NCBI GenBank assembly: GCA_037953745.1 | Contig: JBAKBP010007121.1 | Coordinates: forward strand, 39,064 to 103,063 | Source of the DNA: Lithodes maja | Lineage: Eukaryota > Arthropoda > Malacostraca > Decapoda > Lithodidae | Length of the DNA stretch: 64,000 nucleotides | Direction of reading: 5' to 3' | Shown: in pieces, positions 50,539 through 60,616 of the stretch | How positions within the stretch are numbered: position 1 is the stretch's first letter | Layout: each line of letters starts with the position of its first letter | The notes under the pieces: model-generated | The model's input: only the letters and a program-made list of their open reading frames with translations | Database searches by the model: none | Told to the model about the DNA's origin: nothing | Program-made: the position numbers and the translations under genes

Positions 50539-50767
50539 TGTAACCTCGAAGTACAATGACGCTTTTCCTCATCTTATTTTGGATACTGTTAGACGATTCA
50601 TGAACGTTTAGGGAGCGTCTGTGGAAGTTACATTGTCAATTAATATATTGGTTACTTCTTCAATTATAATTCTAAGGGGTTTTCTTTGTAAACTACTGTG
50701 TATGACATTCCCTTGTGCTGGCTAGAATGTAATGCAAATTGTACCATATTGTAGTGCGATGCCGTCA

Positions 50768-51075
50768 TACTTTATATATTCTGCTACCATTACTTTATAT
50801 ATTCTGCTACCATTACTTTATATATTCTGCTACCATTACTTTATATATTCTGCTACCATTACTTTATATATTCTGCTACCATTACTTTATATATTCTGCT
50901 ACCATTACTTTATATATTCTGCTACCATTACTTTATATATTCTGCTACCATTACTTTATATATTCTGCTACCATTACTTTATATATTCTGCTACCATTAC
51001 TTTATATATTCTGCTACCATTACTTTATATATTCTGCTACCATTACTTTATATATTCTGCTACCATTACTTTAGA
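50768..51075 (+). repeat. 23-bp satellite, about 13 units
   Basis: Unit ACTTTATATATTCTGCTACC plus ATT, nearly identical throughout. Because 23 is not a multiple of 3, all frames are read in turn, producing spurious ORFs. Confidence 0.95.
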
Positions 51076-51480
51076 TACTTTAAATTGACTTCAGAATGAC
51101 CTTGACAAATTAATTCCCAATTCCGATATGAAGATGGTCGTGTTTTTCTGAACTAAGTTAACCTGTCGGATTTCCACTACCGACTGTGGTGGCTCTTGCA
51201 GCTCGAAATGTTCTAAAGCGGGATGTAGCGGAAACGGGATGTAGGAAATTAATCCGCCATAATTTTAGTATATTATGTCTCCCAATTAACTCTATTTAAT
51301 TATAAATATTTTACTGAACTTCTGAATGACCTCCATAAATCACATTACTATTGAACTCTCTGACTTTCACAGGATCTGTCTACTAAGCTGAATAAAATCT
51401 TCTAACGACAGTCATAATATAAGGAAGAATGGCGTCGTTAAATAGGGTAAATGAAGAACGACTGTTAGAGGGTGATTAGA
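51076..51480. other. Unassigned non-coding sequence
   Basis: No frame or repeat recognised, apart from similarity of two short phrases (CTTCAGAATGACCT / CTTCTGAATGACCT). Confidence 0.4.
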
Positions 51481-51482
51481 AA

Positions 51483-51529
51483 CGTAGAGGGAACGTAGAG
51501 GGAACGTAGAGGGAACGTAGAGGGAACGT
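51483..51529 (+). repeat. 11-bp tandem repeat
   Basis: GTAGAGGGAAC occurs four times in a row. Confidence 0.9.
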
Positions 51530-51571
51530 CAGAATAAATGGTATATCTGAATTGCACCATTTGTCATTAAC

Positions 51572-51953
51572 GGGGGTCACCTGCTTTTTTTATCTTTCTC
51601 TCCCTCTCTCTCTTTGGCTTGTATCCATTCGGCCCCATTCAGCCTACTGTTTTAAGATGCTTACCCCCATCCAGGTATCAATATTTTCCTGGCGAGCGGT
51701 AGCGAGCCAGCATATATATAATTTTTGTTTTTGACAGCAAGCTAAATTTGTACATTTTTCGATAGAAAAATGTCTCCGGCGAAGCCTTATTTTTCCATAC
51801 AATGCTGCCTCGCTATCGCTCGCCAGGAAGAAATCGACACCTGGATGGGGATAAACGTCTTAAAACAGTTGGCTGAATGGGGCCGAATGGATACAAGCCA
51901 GGGAAAGAGAGAAAAGGAGAGAACAATAAAAAAAAAGCCGGTGACCCCCCTTA
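51572..51953. mobile_element. Fold-back element with arms of about 150 bp
   Basis: The left arm starts GGGGGTCACCTGCTTTTTTT, passes GGCTTGTATCCATTCGGCCC and ends TCCTGGCGAGCGGTAGCGAG. The right arm is its imperfect reverse complement, ending AGCCGGTGACCCCCC. A loop of about 80 bp contains the hairpin CATTTTTCGATAGAAAAATG. No coding potential. Its central part is related to both arms of the inverted repeat at 46056/50538. Confidence 0.8.
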
Positions 51954-52271
51954 AAAATAAATAAATAAAAAACTATATAAAACCTTTCATATGCACTTTT
52001 TATCACTTATTCTCAACCAGTTTCGTATTTTACATTGCAAGAACCGGATGATCTATCCTTTTTTTTGCAGTTAATTTGTTGATAATTTATGACAATAAAT
52101 GTAACTTTCCATCTTTCCAATGTAGTTTGTAGTGATTAGTTTCATATTGCGTTACTCCGCATTCAAGATTAGAATATATTATGTCTTTGCCTACTTATAC
52201 ATCGATGTAGATAGAACAACTAAACTAAGATAATATAGGAAAATGAAGAAAAAATGTAGGAGTTCCTACAT
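51954..52271. other. AT-rich spacer
   Basis: No features recognised between the fold-back element and the 93-bp satellite. Confidence 0.4.
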
Positions 52272-53145
52272 AACTTTGGACTGTGACTGTACAACGATAA
52301 GATATCCTCCCTATTGCGTCACAGAACACTTGCAGCTGGCTCTTTCACTTGCATCCTGACAATTAACTTTGGGCTGTGACTGTACAACGATAAGATATCC
52401 TCCCTATTGCGTCACAGAACACTTGCAGCTGGCTCTTTCACTTGCATCCTGACAATTAACTTTGGACTGTGACTGTACAACGATAAGATATCCTCCCTAT
52501 TGCGTCACAGAACACTTGCAGCTGGCTCTTTCACTTGCATCCTGACAATTAACTTTGGACTGTGACTGTACAACGATAAGATATCCTCCCTATTGCGTCA
52601 CAGAACACTTGCAGCTGGCTCTTTCACTTGCATCCTGACAATTAACTTTGGGCTGTGACTGTACAACGATAAGATATCCTCCCTATTGCGTCACAGAACA
52701 CTTGCAGCTGGCTCTTTCACTTGCATCCTGACAATTAACTTTGGACTGTGACTGTACAACGATAAGATATCCTCCCTATTGCGTCACAGAACACTTGCAG
52801 CTGGCTCTTTCACTTGCATCCTGACAATTAACTTTGGACTGTGACTGTACAACGATAAGATATCCTCCCTATTGCGTCACAGAACACTTGCAGCTGGCTC
52901 TTTCACTTGCATCCTGACAATTAACTTTGGGCTGTGACTGTACAACGATAAGATATCCTCCCTATTGCGTCACAGAACACTTGCAGCTGGCTCTTTCACT
53001 TGCATCCTGACAATTAACTTTGGACTGTGACTGTACAACGATAAGATATCCTCCCTATTGCGTCACAGAACACTTGCAGCTGGCTCTTTCACTTGCATCC
53101 TGACAATTAACTTTGGGCTGTGACTGTACAACGATAAGATATCCT
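52272..53145 (+). repeat. 93-bp satellite, left block (about 9.4 units)
   Basis: The unit starts AACTTTGGACTGTGACTGTA and contains GATAAGATATCC and GCAGCTGGCTCTTTC. All left units have ACAACGATAAG. Units 2, 5, 8 and 10 read GGGCTG where the others read GGACTG, suggesting a three-unit higher-order period in most of the block. Confidence 0.95.
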
Positions 53146-56001
53146 TATCTTAGGATAATTATATTTAGCAATATAAGGGGACTTCACTCTAACATCAATT
53201 CTGTACACCAATTTCTTCAAGCAGAATCCCCTACTCTCCTTTTTTTGACAGAGACTCAAGTAACATCCACATCTGACACGTCTAGATTTAATTTTCCAGG
53301 TTATCAACTGCTCCAAAATTTCAGACCTAAAGGAGGTGTATGTTGCTTCGCAAAATCTGAAATTGCCCTGGAGGAGGTTACTAGTTTCAATTGTCCCTAT
53401 TTTGATTATTCTATATACAAATTAATTTCTGCTGGTAAATTTAAATACATATGTTGCATCTACCGTTCCCCAAATACTCCTCCAGGGCAAAGTCTTTTTG
53501 ATTTTCTGTCCTCACAACTCAGTGTCCTCAACTTAAATGCTTCTTCTGAAATCACTGTGTTGGGTGATTTTAATGTCCATAATGTTGAATGGCTCACTCA
53601 TTCAGCCAGGACTGATGATGCTGGTCTTGAATGTGAGCTATTTGCAGAATCATTTAATCTCACTCAACTAGTCAACCAACCCACCCGTGTACCAGATAAT
53701 CCTAATCATAATTCCCACCTACTGGACTTATTTTTAATAACCAATTCAGAAAATTATGATGTTACAGTGAGGTCCCCGCTTGGATCTTCTGATCACTGTC
53801 TGATACAGGCCACCTGTCTATCACCTACCACACCTTCCCACTCTGAACCTGTTTTGGTGACTAAATGGCATTACGATAGGGCAGACTGGGAGGGTCTTCA
53901 AGGTTTCTTTATTGATATTCCCTGGACCTCTTTCTTTTCTAATGATGCACACTCCACCTTGAGCCACATACAAGATTTTGTAAAAATTGGAATGGAAACT
54001 TTTATTCCTCATCAAAAGTACAGTAAAAGATCTAATTCACCTAAATGGTTTGACCATAATTGTGCTAGAGTAACTGAACAAAAAGCAATAGCCTACAATG
54101 CATACACAAGATCAAAAACACATGAAGCCTTTAATTACTTTAGAAACATCAGAAATCATGCCAAAACTGTATTAAACCTAACTAAATCAAACTTTCTCCA
54201 CAAGCAGGCAAATAAACTTCTAAATAATCCAAATGATAACAAAATATTTTGGTCTACTCTTAACTCATTTAAATCCAACTTCACTACTGCTTCATCCATT
54301 CCACCATTAAAATCTCCGACTGGCAATCTTGTAAGTGACCCACGAGGTAAAGCTAACCTTGCGGATATTTTCTCCACCAACTCAACCTTAGATGAAATAA
54401 ATCAAGATGTCCCTGTACTTAATTTTAATTCGCCTGAAATTCCCTCACTTAAGATCCACACCAGACATGTCAAAACTATTTTGCAGAATCTCTCGGTAGA
54501 TAAGGCTCCTGGTCCAGATGAAATTCCTCCAATAGTACTTAAGAATTGCTCCTTGGTGCTCGCTCCTGTATTGGCAAAAATTTTCCGTCTGTGTACTCAT
54601 ACCTCATGCTTCCCAGTACCCTGGAAAGAAGCAAACATCCATCCAGTTCCTAAAAAAGGTGCCTCTTCAGATCCATCAAACTACAGACCAATAGCTATAA
54701 CTTCCACTCTTGGTAAAGTCTTGGAAATTATATTAAATAATCACATAATTAAGCATCTTGAGAATAATAAATTAATCAGTGATAGGCAATATGGTTTTAG
54801 ACGATGTCGATCAACTGCAGACATGCTTTGCCTTCTTACGCATCAAATCAACCAAGCTACAGACCAACATGGTGAAACACATACAATAGCACTGGATATA
54901 TCAAAGGCATTTGATAGAGTCTGGCATCAATCCTTATTGTCGAAGATGTCACACTACGGCCTTGCATCATTAGTTCCACTAATTTCTTCTTATCTTCATA
55001 ACAGAAAAATACGTGTAATGGTAGATGGCCTTTATTCTCAATTTCACTCAATAAATGCTGGTGTTCCCCAGGGATCAGTTTTGGCCCCAATTCTGTTCCT
55101 CATTCATATCAATGATCTCATATCTACCACTCATAATTCAATACATTCCTACGCAGATGACTCAACACTCCACAGTTCCTTCACATTTACCAATTCTTTC
55201 ACCCAACCCGATCTTATAAATTCAAAAATAAACACTGCAATTTCTCTGAACCAGGACCTTTCTAGAATTAATGGATGGGGACAAAAGAATCTAGTTTCCT
55301 TTAATGCACAGAAAACCAAGTACATTCAATTTTCTAACCGACAGAATCTCACTGACTCCCATATATTTTTTAATGATGTAAATATTCCCACTTCCCCTAG
55401 TATTGACATTCTCGGTGTAACATTAACTACTAACTTGAGCTGGACACATTATGTTAGAAGCATTGCTAAGAATGCCTCTAAAAAACTGGGACTCCTGTAC
55501 AGAGTTCGAGAATTCTTCACTGACGAGCAGTTGGCCGTGATATATAAAAGTCATGTGCGTTCTCAGATGGATTACTGTTCACCTCTGTGGGGTGGAAGTG
55601 GAGTGGTTGCATTGAGGCAGTTGGACAAAATTCAAAATAAAGCTATTAGATTAATCAATAACCCTGCAATCACACTGGACCTTCCTACATTATCCATACG
55701 AAGAAACGTTGCATCCCTTGCATTATTCTACAGATATTTTCACAGCAATTGTTCCGAGGAACTTGCTTCAATTGTGCCGCCTCTCCACATCTTTCCCCGT
55801 AGAACTAGGGCAGCTGAGAGCGCCCATGAATTTACACTTTCTCCTCCACAATGCAGAACTTCTGCTTATCAGAATTCATTTATCCCCAGAGCTACTACTC
55901 TTTGGAATTCACTTCCCTCGAATTGCTTTCCACAAACTTACAATCTACAAATGTTTAAATCCAGTTGTTACAAACATTTTATGAATGGAGGATGCCTTTA
56001 G
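53146..56001 (+). CDS. LINE endonuclease-reverse transcriptase, intact long frame
   Basis: About 950 residues without a stop; the frame is open upstream into the satellite, but element sequence starts near 53146 (YLRIIIFSNIRGLHSNINSV). The endonuclease begins almost at its N-terminus, with LFLTETQV, CCIYRSPN, LGDFNVHN (about 150) and GSSDHCLIQ (about 226). The linker has DKAPGPDEIP. RT has ALDISKAFDRVW (about 593), GVPQGSVLAPILFLIHIND and SYADDSTLH (about 680), followed by a thumb region with DYCSPLWGG and a C-terminus ending NGGCL at 56001. No RNase H. It is the best-preserved LINE protein in the window and may be recently active; ORF1 is absent by 5' truncation. Confidence 0.92.
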   Translation, partial: YLRIIIFSNIRGLHSNINSVHQFLQAESPTLLFLTETQVTSTSDTSRFNFPGYQLLQNFRPKGGVCCFAKSEIALEEVTSFNCPYFDYSIYKLISAGKFKYICCIYRSPNTPPGQSLFDFLSSQLSVLNLNASSEITVLGDFNVHNVEWLTHSARTDDAGLECELFAESFNLTQLVNQPTRVPDNPNHNSHLLDLFLITNSENYDVTVRSPLGSSDHCLIQATCLSPTTPSHSEPVLVTKWHYDRADWEGLQGFFIDIPWTSFFSNDAHSTLSHIQDFVKIGMETFIPHQKYSKRSNSPKWFDHNCARVTEQKAIAYNAYTRSKTHEAFNYFRNIRNHAKTVLNLTKSNFLHKQANKLLNNPNDNKIFWSTLNSFKSNFTTASSIPPLKSPTGNLVSDPRGKANLADIFSTNSTLDEINQDVPVLNFNSPEIPSLKIHTRHVKTILQNLSVDKAPGPDEIPPIVLKNCSLVLAPVLAKIFRLCTHTSCFPVPWKEANIHPVPKKGASSDPSNYRPIAITSTLGKVLEIILNNHIIKHLENNKLISDRQYGFRRCRSTADMLCLLTHQINQATDQHGETHTIALDISKAFDRVWHQSLLSKMSHYGLASLVPLISSYLHNRKIRVMVDGLYSQFHSINAGVPQGSVLAPILFLIHINDLISTTHNSIHSYADDSTLHSSFTFTNSFTQPDLINSKINTAISLNQDLSRINGWGQKNLVSFNAQKTKYIQFSNRQNLTDSHIFFNDVNIPTSPSIDILGVTLTTNLSWTHYVRSIAKNASKKLGLLYRVREFFTDEQLAVIYKSHVRSQMDYCSPLWGGSGVVALRQLDKIQNKAIRLINNPAITLDLPTLSIRRNVASLALFYRYFHSNCSEELASIVPPLHIFPRRTRAAESAHEFTLSPPQCRTSAYQNSFIPRATTLWNSLPSNCFPQTYNLQMFKSSCYKHFMNGGCL

Positions 56002-56053
56002 GCACATGGACCTTTTTGTTTTATCTGTGTTTTTCCTTCCTCCGTTCATTGTC

Positions 56054-56083
<30 letters not shown>
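56002..56083 (+). other. LINE 3' end with poly(A) tail
   Basis: A short 3' untranslated region and then an A-run of about 26 bases from 56058 to 56083, directly followed by satellite sequence TCCTCCC. The satellite reads ATATCCTCCC, so only about 3-4 bases (TCC or ATCC) are duplicated. Confidence 0.85.
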
Positions 56084-56087
<4 letters not shown>

Positions 56088-56619
56088 TCCCTATTGCGTC
56101 ACAGAACACTTGCAGCTGGCTCTTTCACTTGCATCCTGACAATTAACTTTGGACTGTGACTGTACACCGATAAGATATCCTCCCTATTGCGTCACAGAAC
56201 ACTTGCAGCTGGCTCTTTCACTTGCATCCTGACATTTAACTTTGGACTGTGACTGTACACCGATAAGATATCCTCCCTATTGCGTCACAGAACACTTGCA
56301 GCTGGCTCTTTCACTTGCATCCTGACAATTAACTTTGGACTGTGACTGTACACCGATAAGATATCCTCCCTATTGCGTCACAGAACACTTGCAGCTGGCT
56401 CTTTCACTTGCATCCTGACAATTAACTTTGGACTGTGACTGTACACCGATAAGATATCCTCCCTATTACGTCACAGAACACTTGCAGCTGGCTCTTTCAC
56501 TTGCATCCTGACAATTAACTTTGGACTGTGACTGTACATTGTACAACGATAAGATATCCTCCCTATTGCGTCACAGAACACTTGCAGCTGGCTCTTTCAC
56601 TTCCATCCTGACAATTACA
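56084..56619 (+). repeat. 93-bp satellite, right block (about 5.8 units)
   Basis: Same unit as 52272-53145, but most units have ACACCGATAAG instead of ACAACGATAAG and none has GGGCTG. The last unit has a 7-base repeat (TACATTGTACA) and reverts to ACAACG. Confidence 0.95.
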
Positions 56620-56951
56620 CGATACTGATAGTATTGGGCTATGGCAACGAGGATTTTATATACTGTTTATCCGGCTGGCTTGGATACATCATTTTATATA
56701 CTGTTTATCCGGCTGGCTTGGATACATCATTTTTATTGTAATTATCTTTCTTTTTGTTCTGCTTTTCTTTTCTTTTTTTACCTGTACGATTCAGATGTGT
56801 TCTTATTTAACAAAAATATATATTGATGTGTTCTCCTTTTCTTTTTTTTACCAGTCAGGTGTGTTTTGAATGTGTGTGCTTATACAATTTGGATATGTTG
56901 TTATTTTTTTGTTTGCGATTTGGATGTGTTCTGATTATACACACACACATA

Positions 56952-57034
<83 letters not shown>

Positions 57035-57215
57035 TATATACTGTATATATATATATATATGTGTGTAGGCTATACATATTAATTTGTATTGTTATTTTTA
57101 TTTATTTGTTGCGGGGGGGGGGGGGGGGGGGTCTGGATATTTGCACGATGTGGGTGTTTATATGATTCATAATTATTGTCTACACAATGTTTTCTCTATA
57201 TATTAATTTGGGTGT
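56620..57215. repeat. Low-complexity block: 40-bp duplication, (TA)n and poly(G)
   Basis: A 40-bp sequence (TTTATATACTGTTTATCCGG...) is doubled at 56650-56730. (TA)n runs from 56955 to 57060 with two interruptions, and a G18 run lies at about 57113-57130. No gene. Confidence 0.85.
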
Positions 57216-57560
57216 TTGTTCGATATTGGGTTTTTGTTGGATGTTGAGTTTTTGTTCATGTTGGGTTTTTGTTGGATGTTGAGTTTTTGTTGGATGTTGG
57301 GTTTTTGTTGGATGTTGGGTTTTTGTTGGATGTTGGGTTTTTGTTGGATATTGGGTTTTTGTTGGATGTTGGGTTTTTGTTCAATGTTGGGTTTTTGTTG
57401 GATGTTGGATTTTTGTTGGATGTTGGGTTTTTGTTGGATGTTGGATTTTTGTTGGATGTTGGGTTTTTGTTGGATGTTGGGTTTTTGTTGGATGTGGGAT
57501 TTTTGTTGGATGTTGGGTTTTTGTTGGATGGTGGGTGTTTGTTCAATGTTGGGTTTGGTT
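57216..57560 (+). repeat. 18-bp satellite, about 19 units
   Basis: Unit GGATGTTGGGTTTTTGTT. Being a multiple of 3 it leaves frames open on both strands (VGFLLD, CWMLGF and KNPTSN repeats), which should not be taken as genes. Confidence 0.95.
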
Positions 57561-58845
57561 TTTGCACTATTTAGATTTCTACTTCGACTTTGAAGAATAT
57601 GTGAATGTGTGCTTTGATATCAGCACGCGTTTTTACGTCTGTGCGATTTTCTACTTTCATTTCTGCACGTTCGATGTAAGCCCATTTTACGTTTTCCCTG
57701 TATGGATGTCTGCACTATATATATATATATATATATCTGCAGTATATTGATGTCTGTAGTATATTGATGTTGTACTATCTGAATGTGTGTAATATTTTGA
57801 TGTCTATTCATTTGTTCTGTATTCACTGTTTTTGACTTTGTTGTCTCGACTCTTCTTTTGCCATTTCTACACTATGCCCTCAAATCCCATCACAATTCTT
57901 AATTACTTTCATAATCGTCACCTTTTCTTTGTCACCGAGTCATGACATCTAAATAACGACTAATGATAAATTATTATTTTGTTGTAATTGCAAACCCACA
58001 TTCAAATACAAATTGCTTTATATTCTTGGTAGTTTGTAGATAGTCAGTTTGAATTCAATTAAAGGTATTTTATCATTATATCATCTTAGCCATCACTTTA
58101 TCAGACTCCACTAAGTTACTGTCTTGAGGAGGCCTTGTCAACGGACCCTCTACACTTACACTCCTGCTTGACATCCGGCAGACATTAGTACATCACCGAG
58201 CGAGTGCAACACCTTGATATCTTTGGTACAGTCAAATTCAATAGCTCTTCGAAAATCATCATGTGAAACTAACTAACTCGACATTTCTACTACGTATTAA
58301 ACTTGTCAGTATGAGGACAAACAAAATTTCTAATTTATTCGGACCCACCTTAGATGATTTTATGCAGCTTAGGAAGGACCTCTAGCAATCAAAGGGGTAA
58401 ACTCGATCTACAGTTTATTAACCCTTTGGCCCCCACTGATTCATCCTAACCTAACTAAAATCGTCTACTAATAGTCAGAATATTATTAATGATTGCGTCC
58501 TGGTATTCTGGAGTGGTACCAGGGTAACTGACAGTAACAAAAAATTATCAGTATTATGCACAAAGTTTTCGATGAACTAATGATTTTGACTGTACAATGT
58601 ATAAATTGAGCCAACTGTACACATACACGAGGGAGATAGCGTGCCATGTACCCGGAGAGCCAAGAGCCACTGATCTGTGTGAGGTGTACCTTTGGCTATC
58701 AGCTCTGTTATCCCTCCCTCCCTCACCTCCCCTCCCCTACTCTCTCTATGACCCCCTCCTGGCATCCCTCCCTTCACCCCCTACACGTTGCTCTCCCCCC
58801 GCCCTCCCCCTTCCTTCACACACACGTCACATAATCCCCCTCCCT
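57561..58845. other. Unassigned sequence with a short (TA)n run
   Basis: (TA)n at 57717-57737. The remainder has no recognisable frame or family. C-rich sequence increases after 58700, leading into the minisatellite. Confidence 0.45.
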
Positions 58846-60167
58846 TCATCCCCATGTCACTCAACCCCCCTCCCTTCATCCCCACGTCACTCAACCCCCT
58901 CCCTTCACCCCACGTCACTCAACCCTCCTCCTCCATCCCCACGTCACTCAACCCCCCTCCTCCATCCCCATGTCACTCAACTCCCCTCCCTTCACCCCTT
59001 ACACGTCACTCAACCCCCCTCCCTTCACCCCCTACACGTCACTCAACCCCCCTCCCTTCACCCCCACGTCACTCAACCCCCCTCCTTCATCCCCATGTCA
59101 CTCAACCCCCTCCCTTCACGTCACTCAACCCCCTCCCTTCACCCCCACGTCACTCAACCTCCCTCCCTTCACCTTCACGTCACTCACCCTTCCTCCCTTC
59201 ACCCCTACACGTCACTCAACCCCCCTCCTTTCACCCCTACACGTCACTTCACCCCCTACACGTCACTCAACCTCCCTTCCTTCACCCCCACATCACTCAA
59301 CCCCCCTTCATTCACCCCCACATCACTCAACCCCCCTCCCTTCACCCACTACACGTCACTCAACCCCCTCCCTTCATACCCACTTCACTCAACCTCCCTC
59401 CCTTCACCCCCTACACGTCACTCAACCCCCCTTCCTTCACCCCCACGTCACTCAACCCCCCTCCCTTCACCCCCATGTCACTCAACCTCCCTCCCTTCAT
59501 CCCCATGTCACTCAACCCCCCTCCCTTCATCCCCACATCACTCAATCCCCTCCCTTCACCCCACGTCACTCAACCCCCTCCTCCATCCCCATGTCACTCA
59601 ACCCCCTCCCTTCACGTCACTCAACCCCCCTCCCTTCACCCCCTACACGTCACTCAACCCCCCTCCCTTCACCCCCACATCACTCAACCCCCCTCCTTCA
59701 TCCCCATGTCACTCAACCCCCTCCCTTCACGTCACTCAACCCCCTCCCTTCACCCCCACGTCACTCAACCTCCCTCCCTTCACCCTCACGTCACTCACCC
59801 TCCCTCCCTTCACCCCCTACATGTCACTCAACCCCCCTCCCTTCACCCTTACACGTCACTCAACCCCCCTCCTTTCACCCCCTACACGTCACTCAACCTC
59901 CCTTCCTTCACCCCCACATCACTCAACCCCCCTCCCTTCACCCCCTACACGTCACTCAACCCCCTCCCTTCATACCCACTTCACTCAACCTCCCTCCCTT
60001 CACCCCCTACACGTCACTCAACCCCCATTCCTTCACCCCCACGTCACTCAACCCCCCTCCCTTCACCCCCACATCACTCAACCTCCCTCCCTTCACCCCC
60101 TACACGTCACTCAACCCCCCTCCCTTCACCCCCTACACGTCACTCAACCTCCCTACCATCACCCCCT
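58846..60167 (+). repeat. C-rich minisatellite, left block
   Basis: Irregular units of about 25-35 bp built on CACGTCACTCAACCCCCCTC and CCTTCACCCCC(TA). It is free of stops in three frames, creating spurious Pro/Ser/Thr/His-rich ORFs of 430-530 codons. Confidence 0.95.
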
Positions 60168-60499
60168 GTGGAGAAATATCGCAAGATGATCCAGCACTAC
60201 AAAAACAAGTCCAGGAATATCATCATATCGGGCATTCTCCCCAAGATCGATGCACCTGACAAATTGTACGACAAGGCCTTCAGCACAAACAGCCGACTAA
60301 AATCTTTGTGTCTGAAGGAAGAAGTTGAATTCATCAACCTCTGGGATAACTTCTATAACTAGCCTATTCTGTTCCGCAAGGATGGGACTCATCTAAACCC
60401 TGTGGGTTCAGCACGCATGGGTCGTCTCCTACACGAACCAGACCGCAGCCATGGATCAAAAAACGCCATTCGAGAAGAAGAAGCAGCAGCGACATAAAT
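60168..60499 (+). pseudogene. LINE ORF1 esterase-like domain, C-terminal part
   Basis: The frame VEKYRKMIQHYKNKSRNIII, then GILPKIDAP, FINLWDNFY and, after a TAG at 60361, FRKDGTHLNPVGSARMGRLL. The order fits an SGNH/GDSL-type esterase, with the final Asp and His in DGTHLN. Such domains are known in ORF1 of CR1/L2-type LINEs. The N-terminal half with the catalytic Ser is missing because the LINE is truncated at the minisatellite border. The TAG makes it a pseudogene. It ends about 120 bases before ORF2. Confidence 0.7.
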
Positions 60500-60616
60500 C
60501 ATCCTACGCCAAGCAAAAAACAGTGGGCAACCGATGCCCGCCAGCGATAAGGACCAAGGACAGCGAGGACTGAGGACAGCCATGAACATAAATGTAGATC
60601 CGACCAGAACAAAATT

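Noticed and set aside
50732..51088. 118-codon membrane-like repeat frame
   Set aside because: Translation of the 23-bp satellite. The same repeat is open in two overlapping frames, with no start context.
52272..53145. CRISPR-like array of regularly spaced repeats
   Set aside because: The whole 93-bp unit is repeated, with no variable spacers, in a eukaryotic context. The same applies to the 55-bp and 23-bp arrays.
57216..57593. Repeat-protein-like frames on both strands (VGFLLD and KNPTSN repeats)
   Set aside because: An 18-bp satellite is a multiple of three and contains no stop on either strand; not evidence of a gene.
58597..60362. Three overlapping Pro/Ser/Thr/His-rich frames of 430-530 codons
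   Set aside because: They are produced by the C-rich minisatellite, which lacks stops in all plus frames. No conserved domain; the real coding part begins only at 60168.
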